The translations under genes and the position numbers were made by a program. This document shows, one piece after another, positions 35,123 to 44,491 of a stretch of DNA of 64,000 nt. A model generated the notes under the pieces. That model saw only the letters and a list, made by a program, of their open reading frames with translations, ran no database searches and was not told the origin of the DNA. Numbering within the stretch: position 1 is the stretch's first letter; each line of letters opens with the position of its first letter. The stretch is from COE1 sp949066965 (GTDB lineage: Bacteria > Bacillota > Clostridia > Lachnospirales > Lachnospiraceae), in contig CARTDA010000015.1 in NCBI GenBank assembly GCA_949066965.1, positions 1 to 64,000 of the forward strand. Direction: 5' to 3'.

Positions 35123-35515
35123 ATGGGTAGGAAGAAAGAAGATTTATCAATATTTGAACAGATGGGCGGCACTTACACAGAGAAAGACGGTATTTTATAT
35201 CCTAATATCCGTATTGGTGAAGAAGAAACAGAAGCGATGCAGAATACCTTTTCACGGAGATTTATGGAAAAAGTATCTGAAAGAAAACCAGCCGGAGAGA
35301 TATTATCATCTAGTTTGTTTAGGGCAGTTGAAACAAAAAGCGCAGAAATCAATGAAGAAGCAAATGAACTGCTGGAAAGGATTATGCAGCAGTATTTACA
35401 GAAGCATAAACCGGAGAATCCAGATTCTACAATGGAAATGTGGCGGCTTCGGGAACAGGCTAAGGCAATGGCAGAGGAAGTGGTTCTTCAAGATATTGTC
35501 TACTGTTATCACTAA
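35123..35515 (+). CDS. TnpV-family transposon-encoded protein
   Basis: A 130-residue protein of the TnpV family (PF14198), recognised from 'SIFEQMGGTYTEKDGILYPN' at the N-terminus and the C-terminal 'REQAKAMAEEVVLQDIVY'. Family members are common on clostridial mobile elements; their function is unknown. The ATG at 35123 has GGAGGA at 7 bases; the longer frame from 35039 overlaps the ParB tail and has no ribosome site. Confidence 0.78.
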   Translation: MGRKKEDLSIFEQMGGTYTEKDGILYPNIRIGEEETEAMQNTFSRRFMEKVSERKPAGEILSSSLFRAVETKSAEINEEANELLERIMQQYLQKHKPENPDSTMEMWRLREQAKAMAEEVVLQDIVYCYH

Positions 35516-35609
35516 ATATTGATGCACACGATTTTTGTAAGGTAGATTCTGCGTTTACACACAGCAAAAATCGGCGCAAAAAACATTATAATAAAGAGAG
35601 GGAAAAATT

Positions 35610-36551
35610 ATGGCGAATATAAGAGAATATAACATGAATGGAACATTGATTTTAGGAATTGATCATGGATATGGAAATATCAAAACAGCACACAGGGTAT
35701 TTCCAACCGCACTGATTAAGAGTGAGAAAGCGCCAACTTTCAGTAAGGATTATCTGGAGTATGACGGATATTTTTATATTATCGGGGAAGGTCATAAGAG
35801 CTTTATCGCTGAAAAGCAGTCAGATGATGATAATTATATCCTGACGCTTGCGGCAATCGCAAAAGAACTGAATGCAAGGGAATTAACCTCTGCCAGAGTA
35901 CATCTTGCATCAGGACTTCCGTTGAAGTGGGTGCAGGCGCAGAGAGAATCCTTCCGCCAATATCTGATGCAGAATAAATTTGTGCAGTTCCGTTATAAAG
36001 GCAGACAATATAAGGTTGAGATTGCCGGATGTACAGTCATGCCGCAGTGCTATTCTGCGGTGGCGGAAAACCTGAAAGATTTTAAAGGAATGAATTTACT
36101 TGCCGATATTGGCAACGGAACAATGAATATCATGTATTTGAACAATGGCAGGGCGATGGAGAGTAAATCATGGACAGAGAAACTCGGTGTTTTTCAGTGC
36201 ATGCAGCGTATCCGTAATAAGGTGCTGGATGAAACGGGAACAAACCTGATGAACGAGGTCATTGAAAATTATCTGAGAATGGGGGAAACGGATATTGCAG
36301 AACCTTATGCTGCGCTTATGAAAGAAGCAGCAGTTTCCTATGTACAGGAGATTTTTCAGAAGCTGAAGGATTATGAGTATAATGAAAGTCTTATGCAGCT
36401 TCACTTCATGGGCGGCGGCGCAAGAATTGTGGAAGCTGTCGGGGAATATAACCGGGAGAGGACGCATTTCAATCATGATATCTGTGCGACTGCAAAGGGA
36501 TATGAATATTACTGTTACATGATTTTGCGCCGCAACAAAAAGGGAAGCTAG
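35610..36551 (+). CDS. ParM/StbA-like actin-fold partition ATPase
   Basis: A 313-residue actin-like protein: phosphate-1 loop 'GIDHGYGNIKTA' (about 17-28), 'HLASGLPLKWV', phosphate-2 'LLADIGNGTMNIMYL' and adenosine motif 'HFMGGGARIVEA'. It would polymerise to segregate a plasmid or element copy. The next gene encodes a ribbon-helix-helix-like adaptor, completing a type II-like partition cassette. ATG at 35610 behind GAGAGGG. It lies among AT-rich accessory genes. A centromere site was not identified; the 94 bp upstream contain no obvious tandem iterons. Confidence 0.88.
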   Translation: MANIREYNMNGTLILGIDHGYGNIKTAHRVFPTALIKSEKAPTFSKDYLEYDGYFYIIGEGHKSFIAEKQSDDDNYILTLAAIAKELNARELTSARVHLASGLPLKWVQAQRESFRQYLMQNKFVQFRYKGRQYKVEIAGCTVMPQCYSAVAENLKDFKGMNLLADIGNGTMNIMYLNNGRAMESKSWTEKLGVFQCMQRIRNKVLDETGTNLMNEVIENYLRMGETDIAEPYAALMKEAAVSYVQEIFQKLKDYEYNESLMQLHFMGGGARIVEAVGEYNRERTHFNHDICATAKGYEYYCYMILRRNKKGS

Positions 36552-36566
36552 AAAGAAGGTGCAGGA

Positions 36567-37025
36567 ATGACAGGAAATATTCATAACCGTAATGTGCGGT
36601 TTTATGAGGAAAAGGAAGCTGACAGACGGGCATGGGATATACTTCACTCAGAAGCTGTCAGGACATTTTCTTCACAGAATGATTTTATCATTCAGGCAGT
36701 CAATGATTTTTATGATTGGCATCTGGCAATATCTAATGATCCGTATCTGGAAACAAGGGAAAAAGAAGATGCTTTTGCGAATAGGATTGTGGAAAAGGTG
36801 GAACAGAAAGTGCTTGGCAACTTGTCACAGCTTATCGGGATTCATCTTTTGCAGCAGCAGAATATCTTGGCAATGGGAAATAATGCACAGTTGGAGAATT
36901 ATTTGAAAGACAATAGAGATATGCACGTATTAAGTTCCGGCGATGGTATTCTGCAAAATGGCGGAGAGGCTGAAAAAGAGGAGCCGGAGGAGAATGAGTT
37001 CCTTGATTTTAGTTTTGGAGGATAG
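36567..37025 (+). CDS. ParR-like DNA-binding adaptor
   Basis: A 152-residue protein. Residues 8-50 ('NVRFYEEKEADRRAWDIL', 'SSQNDFIIQAVNDFYD') fit a ribbon-helix-helix domain: a strand, then two helices. The middle is helical with 'VEKVEQKVLGNLSQLIG', and the acidic C-terminus 'ENEFLDFSFGG' resembles ParR tails that contact filaments. It begins 15 bp after parM with GAAGGTGCAGG before the ATG. Function assigned by context and fold, not by strong similarity. Confidence 0.7.
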   Translation: MTGNIHNRNVRFYEEKEADRRAWDILHSEAVRTFSSQNDFIIQAVNDFYDWHLAISNDPYLETREKEDAFANRIVEKVEQKVLGNLSQLIGIHLLQQQNILAMGNNAQLENYLKDNRDMHVLSSGDGILQNGGEAEKEEPEENEFLDFSFGG

Positions 37026-37064
37026 CCGGAATAGGGGGTTGACCGTTTTCAGGCAGATAATGAC

Positions 37065-37400
37065 GTGAATGAGAATGATGAAGAAATCTTTTATGGAAGC
37101 GTTTTTCAAGAGTTCAATGAACAGTGGCAGGGTAAAAAAGAAGCTGTTTCAGAGAAAAAATCAGAAATTATCAGACAAGAAGATATAGATTTTTCAAAGA
37201 TTTCTCTAGAAGAACGTGCAAAGCTGCTTCCGCCACCGACAATCAATCAAATGACAGAATTAAAAGAGTATCAGAAGCGGATGGGATATGATGAAGGTAA
37301 AATGAAAAGTATGAAATATAAGATGACAGTCTATGATGAGTTCTTGAAAGAGTATGAGTATCGGAAAAAACATTGCGGAGTAAAGGATAAGGAACTGTAA
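37065..37400 (+). CDS. Hypothetical accessory protein
   Basis: A 111-residue hydrophilic helical protein, no family recognised. GTG start at 37065; the frame is open back to 37035, and AGGGGG lies at 37033-37038, so the real start may be a few codons upstream. It follows parR by about 40 bp, probably the same transcript. Its stop codon lies inside the left arm of the 156-bp palindromic element. Confidence 0.5.
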   Translation: MNENDEEIFYGSVFQEFNEQWQGKKEAVSEKKSEIIRQEDIDFSKISLEERAKLLPPPTINQMTELKEYQKRMGYDEGKMKSMKYKMTVYDEFLKEYEYRKKHCGVKDKEL

Positions 37401-37546
37401 AAAAATAACTTTTAAATAGTGCGTAGGATTTTTCTTCGAGAGTGCCGCTCAAAAATCAGGCGCATAGCGAGCTATGTAACTGATTTTTGAGCGGTGCTAT
37501 CGGAGAAAAAGACAAGTAATATTAAAAGTTATTTTTTTACAGTTCC
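37391..37546. repeat. 156-bp palindromic element with perfect 25-bp inverted ends
   Basis: The left end (37391-37415, beginning GGAACTGTAAAAAAATAAC) is the exact reverse complement of the right end (37522-37546). Inside, GCCGCTCAAAAATCAG (37444-37459) pairs with 37480-37495 at 15 of 16 positions, and CATAGC/GCTATG (37463-37468, 37471-37476) forms the tip. The flanks both read TAA, a possible short target duplication. Candidate MITE or giant bidirectional terminator. The DNA from 37547 to 37749 holds no gene. Confidence 0.75.
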
Positions 37547-37749
37547 TAATATTCAGAAAAAGCAGAGGGATAGGGAGCGATGATTTTTAGTAAAGAAAAT
37601 GCAAGGTAGAAAATCTTAAAGGATGATTAAAAAGTAGCAAAGTTTGGCTTGATAATGTTCGGGCAGTTGGATATACTAAGATAATAGGGATAATAGACAT
37701 TAAATTGAAAACATTGAAAGCGTTTTAAGAAATACAGAAGGGATATCAT

Positions 37750-38877
37750 ATGAATTTAAGCACAAGTATAAATGAAAAAGCAGCTTTGATATGGGCGATT
37801 GCAGACAAATTGACAGGTGTATACAAACCTCATGAATATGGAGAGGTTATTTTACCATTGACGGTTATCCGTCGTTTTGACTGTATTCTTGCAGATACGA
37901 AGGAAGCAGTTCTTGAAAAATATGATGAGGTTAAGACTTTGCCGATGAGGGATGTTTTATTGCGTAAAGTATCGGGCTACGAATTTTATAATACCAGTAA
38001 ATATACATTTGAAAAGCTGTTGGATGATCCTGATAATATCGAAGAAAATTTTCATGATTATCTAAATGGCTTTTCTGAAAATGTAAGTTTAAGTTTGACG
38101 GACACATTGATACGATGGCAAACAAAGGTATTCTGTATATTGTTATCAAAGAGTTCACTTCGACCAGAGCAAATCTTCATCCTGATATCATTTCCAATTT
38201 AGAAATGGGATATATTTTTGAAGAAATCATTCGTAGATTTTCCGAGTCGCATAATGAAGATGCGGGACAGCATTATACGCCCCGCGAGGTTATCCGCCTT
38301 ATGGTAAATATTTTGTTCTATGATGACAGCAGTACATTGGCGGGAAAAAATATTGCAAAGACGATTTATGATCCCGCGTGTGGAACAGGCGGGATGCTTT
38401 CAATCGAATCCTCCTTTTGGACGGGAATGGAAAAATGAAAAGAGAGTCGTGGAGGATGAAGCGAAGCGCGGATTTGCGGGACGTTTCGGGGCAGGGCTTC
38501 CGGCTGCCTCAGACGGGCAGATGCTTTTCTTAATGACCGCAATTTCCAAGATGAAAGAACCTCGTGACGGTGGAAGCAGGATTGCGATTATTCACAATGG
38601 CTCTCCGCTTTTTACAGGCGATGCGGGCAGTGGACCTTCCGATATCAGAAAATACATTCTTGAAAGCGATTTGCTTGAGGCGATTATTTCCTTGCCAAAC
38701 GATATTTTCTATAATACGGGAATTGCTACTTACATATGGGTATTATCCAATAAAAAGGCGGGCACAAGGCGGGAAGGCAAAGTGCAGCTTATCAATGCGA
38801 ACGGATTGTATGAAAAGCGCAGAAAAGCACTTGGAAATAAAAGAAATGATATTCCTGAAAGTGCAATTGCGGAAATA
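37750..38877 (+). pseudogene. hsdM: Broken type I methyltransferase subunit HsdM
   Basis: Three parts of one HsdM. The first frame (37750-~38090) gives the HsdM N-terminal domain ('YGEVILPLTVIRRFDCIL', 'FHDYLNGFSENV'). At about 38090 a short deletion removes the usual 'xDILEK' segment and shifts frame; the second frame (from about 38096 to 38400) continues 'MANKGILYIVIKEF', 'HYTPREVIRLMV' and SAM motif I 'DPACGTGGML'. There a larger deletion joins directly to the catalytic 'NPPFG' motif in a third frame, losing about 70-80 residues. The third frame runs through 'RFGAGLPAASDGQMLF' and 'IPESAIAEI' and then fuses to HsdS sequence. It cannot encode an active methylase. Confidence 0.88.
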
Positions 38878-39738
38878 CATGTTACACTCAATGTTTTCAA
38901 TAATTTTTCTATTCCAATTCCATTGAAAGAAGTTCAAAGAAATATAGGTAATTATCTTGATGATAAATGCAGTCGAATAGATACTATAATTGACAAACAA
39001 CGAGAGCTGATTGCTAAGTTAAAAGTGTATAAGCAATCTATAATTACCGAAACAGTTACAAAGGGATTAAAGCTTGATGTAAAGTTGAAAGACAGTGGGA
39101 TTGAATTTATTGGTGAAATACCATTTACATGGAAAGTATGCCGTTTGAGAAATATTGGGGTGCCGCAGAATGGGATTAGTAAAGGTGGAGAGTTTTTTGG
39201 ATATGGTTATCCGTTTGTAAGTTATGGAGATGTATATCAAAACTATACATTACCAATACACGTTGATGGATTAATTGATACTACGGATAATGAACGGAAG
39301 AATTATTCTGTTGAAGAAGGAGATATTTTCTTTACACGAACATCGGAAACTGTAGAGGAAGTCGGGTTTTCCAGTGTATGCGAGAAAACGATACCAAATG
39401 CGGCTTTTGCTGGGTTTATAATTCGTGTCAGACCGTTTGATGATACATTATACACCGGATACAGTAAATATTATTTTAGAAGCAGCCATCATCGCGCATA
39501 TCTTGTAAAGGAAATGAACCTTGTTACCCGAGCAAGTTTGGGACAGGATTTATTAAAAAGTATGCCCGTATTACTTCCCCCTATGGAAGAACAGAAAGAA
39601 ATTGCTAAATTTCTTGACAAGAAGTGCAGCGCTATTGATAATGCGATAAAAACAAAAGAGAAAATAATTGATAAACTTATTGCATATAAGAAATCTCTAA
39701 TTTACGAGGTTGTTACAGGTAAGAAAGAGGTGATTTGA
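38878..39738 (+). pseudogene. hsdS: 5'-truncated specificity subunit HsdS fused to HsdM remnant
   Basis: In frame with the HsdM tail, the sequence switches to the central conserved region of HsdS ('FSIPIPLKEVQRN', 'LDDKCSRIDTIIDKQRELI', 'KLKVYKQSIITETVTKG'), then a complete second target-recognition domain ('SGIEFIGEIPFTWKVCRLRNIG') and the C-terminal spacer helix ('PPMEEQKEIAKFLDKKCSAID', ending 'YEVVTGKKEVI'). The first recognition domain is gone. The reading frame is intact, so an M-S chimera or a half-S protein could be made, but without an intact HsdM it should have no methylation function. Confidence 0.85.
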
Positions 39739-39739
39739 A

Positions 39740-40273
39740 ATGATAGAGAAATTAATCAGGGATATAAATAAGTCATTGGACAATGATTGTTATTTTGCTG
39801 CATTGTCATTGGCTTTAATATTGCCTGACATTTGTGGAAAAGCAAAGTATCCTGCGGATGGAGTGACCAAAAGATATATCACATGGTACAATGAGTATAT
39901 AGGAAACTATGAAAAGCCAACGTCAAAATACGATGAAGACATGCCGTATTTAAGCGGGGAAGTAATCTATAATTTGCGAAATTCTTTTTTGCATCAAGGA
40001 ACGCCAAATATTGATAAGTCTTCAATAAAAGAAACTGATTGTAAAATAGATGAATTTGAATTAGTCTTTTGTAAAAATTTGCTTGGTCATACCTCTAAAG
40101 TTTCTTATAATGGACCTAATTTTAGCAGAAATGAAATTGCAAATAGAGGCTATACGGTGAATGTCAGGCTATTATGTGTAAGACTATGCAATGCAGCACA
40201 AACTTATTACAATGAAAATAAACAAAATTTTAACTTTTTTAATTATCATATAGAAGACAGAGATACGGAATAG
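39740..40273 (+). CDS. Hypothetical protein with HEPN-like RNxxxH motif
   Basis: A 177-residue predominantly helical protein with no name that I can assign. The N-terminal helices 'YFAALSLALILPDICGKAKYP' resemble small proteins found beside restriction loci. 'LRNSFLHQG' gives R80-N81-x3-H85, the R(N/D/H)x3H signature of HEPN ribonucleases. It begins one base after the HsdS stop, with GAAAGAGGTG as ribosome site, so it was made from the hsd operon. Neighbour of the YhcG-type nuclease. It could be a resident defence or toxin component, but the motif alone is weak evidence. Confidence 0.6.
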   Translation: MIEKLIRDINKSLDNDCYFAALSLALILPDICGKAKYPADGVTKRYITWYNEYIGNYEKPTSKYDEDMPYLSGEVIYNLRNSFLHQGTPNIDKSSIKETDCKIDEFELVFCKNLLGHTSKVSYNGPNFSRNEIANRGYTVNVRLLCVRLCNAAQTYYNENKQNFNFFNYHIEDRDTE

Positions 40274-40282
40274 AGGAATATT

Positions 40283-41371
40283 ATGAATGAACCCATAAAA
40301 ACTGAAAATACTGATATTATGAGCATCTATCAAAAATCAGAAAACATACTATCAGATATCCAAAATATTATAGAAACTTCCAGGCGGCAAGCCTACCATG
40401 CAGTAGATACAATCCTGTCACAAAGAAACTGGCTGATTGGGTATCGAATAGCAGAGGAAGAAATTGATGGTTCAGACCGCGCTGAATATGGTGCAAATAT
40501 CATAAAAAAGTTGTCCAAACAGCTAACCGAAAAGTATGGAAAAGGTTATGACCGCAGTAATCTTTATCATTGTCTGCGCTTTTACAAAGAATTTCCCCAG
40601 ATTGTCGACACGCTGTGTCGACAATCTCATATACGGCTTTCGTGGTCGCATTATCGTGCATTATTACAGGTGGCAGATTCCGCTGCACGTAATTGGTATG
40701 AGAAAGAGGCATACGAACAGACATGGAGTGTGCGCACATTACAGCGTAATATCAACACGCAATATTACTACCGCATCTTGCAGTCGCAGCATAAAGAACT
40801 GGTGAAACAGGAAATGCTTGAAAAGACTTCCGATTTCCAGAATGACAAGTTAGAGTTTATCAGAAATCCTGTCATAGCGGAATTTCTCGGGTTATCGTCC
40901 AATACGGATTTCACGGAAACAGAGCTGGAAACCAGCATTATTTCCAATATTCAGAAATTTCTTATGGAAATGGGAAAAGGATATGCCTTTGTAGCCCGCC
41001 AGCAGCATATCAAGACGGAGAAAGAGGATTATTTTATAGACCTTGTATTCTACAATTACATTTTGAAGTGTTTTGTCCTGATTGATTTAAAAACGGGCAA
41101 GATTACGCATCAGGATGTAGGACAGATGGATATGTATATCCGCATGTATGATGAGTTAAAGAAGGGCGCAGACGATAATCCAACATTGGGTATCGTACTC
41201 TGTACAGAAACGGATGAAGATATCGCAAGGTATTCCGTCCTTCATGGCAATGAGCAGTTGTTTGCATCAAAATATAAATTGTATTTGCCGACAGAAGAAG
41301 AGCTGCGGAAAGAAATCGAAACGCAAAAAACCATGTTTTATTTACAGCAAAAAGAAAAGCAGAGCGAGTAA
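40283..41371 (+). CDS. DUF1016/YhcG-family PD-(D/E)XK nuclease-like protein
   Basis: A 362-residue YhcG-type protein: an N-terminal helical domain (DUF1016_N; 'ILSQRNWLIGYRIAEEE', 'YGKGYDRSNLYHCLRFYKEFP') and a C-terminal PDDEXK domain with 'DYFIDLVFYNYILKCFVLIDLKTG' containing the D...(D/E)xK core. Very common inside type I restriction operons and implicated in phage defence, though its exact role is unclear. The gene is intact in spite of the decay of hsdM, hsdS and hsdR around it. GAGGAATATT precedes the ATG; the HEPN-like gene is 9 bp upstream. Confidence 0.9.
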   Translation: MNEPIKTENTDIMSIYQKSENILSDIQNIIETSRRQAYHAVDTILSQRNWLIGYRIAEEEIDGSDRAEYGANIIKKLSKQLTEKYGKGYDRSNLYHCLRFYKEFPQIVDTLCRQSHIRLSWSHYRALLQVADSAARNWYEKEAYEQTWSVRTLQRNINTQYYYRILQSQHKELVKQEMLEKTSDFQNDKLEFIRNPVIAEFLGLSSNTDFTETELETSIISNIQKFLMEMGKGYAFVARQQHIKTEKEDYFIDLVFYNYILKCFVLIDLKTGKITHQDVGQMDMYIRMYDELKKGADDNPTLGIVLCTETDEDIARYSVLHGNEQLFASKYKLYLPTEEELRKEIETQKTMFYLQQKEKQSE

Positions 41372-41428
41372 ATGCACATTGCAGGAAATATGTTGAAGAG
41401 CAAAAGATACACTGAGGAGGAACGATTC

Positions 41429-43724
41429 ATGTCAGATTTTGATGTAAAGGAAAAACGTTTTGAACAGGATATAGAAGAATATCTTATTACCGAGGGTGGC
41501 TATGAGAAAGGTAATCCGCACAAATTTGACCGCAAACTGGCATTGGATACGGAAACCTTTCTGAAATTTTTAAAAGAAAGCCAGCCAAAACAGTGGGAAC
41601 GCTATGAGAAAATTTACGGAACAGACAGTGAAAAGCAGGTAGTGGAGCGCTTTTGCCGCGAGGTAAAAATGGTAGGACTGCTTCAGGTTTTGCGCCAGGG
41701 ATTTACAGACCGAGGCATTAAATTCCGTGCAGTATTTTGGAAACCGGAAACTTCCATTAATATAACAACACAGGAACAATTTGCAGCCAATATATTACAT
41801 TGTACAAGGCAGTTACATTATTCTCCCAGTAATGAAAACAGCATTGACATTGTGTTGTTTGTCAATGGGATTCCGGTTGTTTCAATGGAATTAAAATGTC
41901 AGTTTACAGGTCAGAGTACAACAAATGCGATGGAGCAATACAAATTTGACCGCAGGGGAAAAGATGCAATCTTTGCTTTTAAAGAACGTGTGCTTGTCCA
42001 TTTTGCCGTTGATTTGACACAAGTCTATATGACGACACGCTTAGAGGGGGAAAAGACATATTTTCTGCCATTTAATCAAGGGAGTAACGGCGCAGGGCGA
42101 GTCGGAGGAAAAGGAAATCCTGTCAATGAAAACGGATATGACACCGCGTATCTTTGGCAGAATGTTCTCTGCAAAGAACGTTTGCTTGAAATCCTGAACA
42201 AGTACCTTCATCTAAAGGTAGAACGGGATAAAGATACAGGTGAAATTATATCAGAGGCAATGATTTTTCCACGGTATCATCAATTGGATGTAGTAACAAA
42301 ACTGCTGGCGGATGTCAAAAGAAATGGCTCAGGTAAGAATTATTTGATACAGCACAGTGCAGGTTCCGGAAAATCCAATTCCATTGCATGGCTTGCTCAT
42401 CGTTTAGCAGGACTGCATACTGCGAATGATGAGAAGATTTTTCAATCTGTTATTATTGTCACAGACCGCAAAGTGCTGGATGCGCAGTTACAAAATACGG
42501 TTTATCAGTTTGATCATGTCGATGGCGTGGTACAGAAAATTGAGAAGAATGCGCAGCAGTTAAAGTCTGCCATCAATGATGGAAGTCCTATTATTATTAC
42601 AACATTGCAAAAATTTCCTGAAATATACAAAGACGTGAAATCCGGTAATAAACGGTTTGCCATTATTGTAGATGAGGCACATTCTTCCCAGACAGGGGAT
42701 TCTGCGAAAAAATTGAAGCGTGCACTGGCAGATAAAGAGAAGATTTTAGAAGAATATGCCCAAATGGAATATGAGCAAGAGCAAAGTTACAAGGATGATG
42801 AAGATCAATTGTTGGATGAACTGGCAGCACACGGAGTACATAGTAATATGTCATTTTTTGCATTCACAGCGACACCAAAGGAAAAGACGCTGAATATGTT
42901 TGGATGGAAAGATGAAAATGGCGGCTATCATCCGTTTCATGTTTACTCTACAGTTTGCAGACATATTTTATGCAAAGAAGCAGCAAACAAGCGGCGATAT
43001 CGGGAAGTTACAGGGTAAAATTAAGCCGGCGCTTGACCGTTTTCAATCATTAAGTACAGAACGGCAGGATATGTTTCAATCGACACTTGCCCGGTTTAAC
43101 CGCATTTATGCGTTTATCACGCAGGTATGCCGATTGTTTGACAAAGATATCCATAAATTCAGTGTCTATGCTAAATTCTTATTGATCCAGTTACCCAAAG
43201 GCAGTACAGAACGTGTTGGTGTAGATGATAAAGTGTTGTTGGAATATTACCGTTTGGAAAAAGATTTTGAAGGAAGCATTGATTTGGAACCAGCGGAAGA
43301 AGGTTTTCGACCGATTACCGGCGAAGCAGGACGTAAGGATAAGAAAAAGAGTCCGCTTACAGTCATTATTGATAAAATCAATGAACGCTATGGGACAGAT
43401 TTTACAGAGATGGATAAAGTGCTTTTACAGATTGAAAGTGATTACGAAGCGCAGGATAAGTGGCATGGATATGCACAGAATAATGATTTTAAGACATTTA
43501 TGCTGCTTTTCGAGAAAGACTTTCCCAATATGGCGGCGAGCCGCTATGAACAAAATGAGGAGTTTTTTGTTCGCATGTTTAAAGAGCCGGATATGATGAA
43601 ACAGATTATGGAAACGCTTGGAGCGGTATTGTATGAGAAACTAAAAAGGAAGAGCGATGTCGTATATTCATTTGAACCGAAAGTAAGTATGGTAGCGGAA
43701 GACATATCGTATGGAAAGGAGTAA
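41429..43724 (+). pseudogene. hsdR: Broken type I restriction endonuclease subunit HsdR
   Basis: The first frame (41429-43018) carries the HsdR N-terminal nuclease domain ('NSIDIVLFVNGIPVVSMELK', D...ExK-like) and the start of the motor: Walker A 'HSAGSGKSN', 'VDEAHSSQTG' and 'FFAFTATP'. Near 42935-42960 it breaks: the natural 'HPFHVYS' context is followed by out-of-frame DNA, and the C-terminal helical region continues in another frame (about 42935-43724; 'KLQGKIKPALDRFQSL', 'DIHKFSVYAKFLL'). The second RecA domain (motifs IV-VI) is deleted. Start ATG 41429 behind GAGGAGG. No functional translocase can be made. Confidence 0.88.
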
Positions 43725-43753
43725 AAGTTCTTTATGAAGCAGTTATTGAACTA

Positions 43754-44356
43754 TTGTATAGCTGTACACTTGAGCAAATAGGGGAGGTAAAGTGTTCTAT
43801 AGCAGGATTGATTAAAGTATCTGAAAACTATAGTGTAAGTATAGAAACAAAAGAACTTTCCAGAGAATTATATCAACAGATGAAGCACAATGATAATGAT
43901 GTTATCTGTTTAAAAACAGTTGACCAGCATGTGACTATTATGGGGTATTGGGTTACTGACAAACATACAAGAGGAGTAGAAAATGTTGTTTTTTCTATTA
44001 CTTGTGAGGCGAAGAAAAGCTTTTGGGGTAGTCAATATTGTAATGTACACGATAATTGCTTTGAAGAATTTTCTATGCAAGTGACAGAGGGGACCGAATT
44101 GGTAGGACTAACGCCCTATGGGAAACTGGATACGAAGGGTATTTTATCCCACATACAGTCAGCAATGCATATAGATACACATATGAAGAAAATTGGTAAG
44201 GAAGAAGGTTTTTCTTGTTTTATAGCTCCAGAAGTACAACGCATAGGTACGGATATACGATTGGGAGTTCAATACGGAATAAATTATTCACAAGAGCGTA
44301 CATTGATGGAGAAGAATTTAGAGAATGTCAAATTTCATGCGGAATTTAGGTTATAA
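43754..44356 (+). CDS. Hypothetical protein with uncertain start
   Basis: A protein of about 200 residues with no recognised family, beta-rich ('VFSITCEAKKSFWGSQYC', 'VGVQYGINYSQ'-like strands) and no membrane helices. The nominal TTG at 43754 has no ribosome site. The frame stays open upstream across the hsdR stop and encodes plausible protein ('VLYEAVIELLYS'), but has no ATG/GTG start there, so the gene may have lost its own 5' end by the deletions that damaged hsdR. The 135 bp downstream hold no gene. Confidence 0.5.
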   Translation: MYSCTLEQIGEVKCSIAGLIKVSENYSVSIETKELSRELYQQMKHNDNDVICLKTVDQHVTIMGYWVTDKHTRGVENVVFSITCEAKKSFWGSQYCNVHDNCFEEFSMQVTEGTELVGLTPYGKLDTKGILSHIQSAMHIDTHMKKIGKEEGFSCFIAPEVQRIGTDIRLGVQYGINYSQERTLMEKNLENVKFHAEFRL

Positions 44357-44491
44357 AGGTCCGTTTGCGTCAAAAGATTATTGAAAATTGGCAGCTATGC
44401 AACGAAGCAGTGACAATTTTGTATCTTGAGAGTGGTAGTTTGTACGGAATATGTTTGATATAATTATACCTGATGACTGGAGGTATTTTTC

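Noticed and set aside
37391..37546. CRISPR-like repeat unit
   Set aside because: It is one inverted palindrome, not regularly spaced direct repeats, and no cas genes are near.
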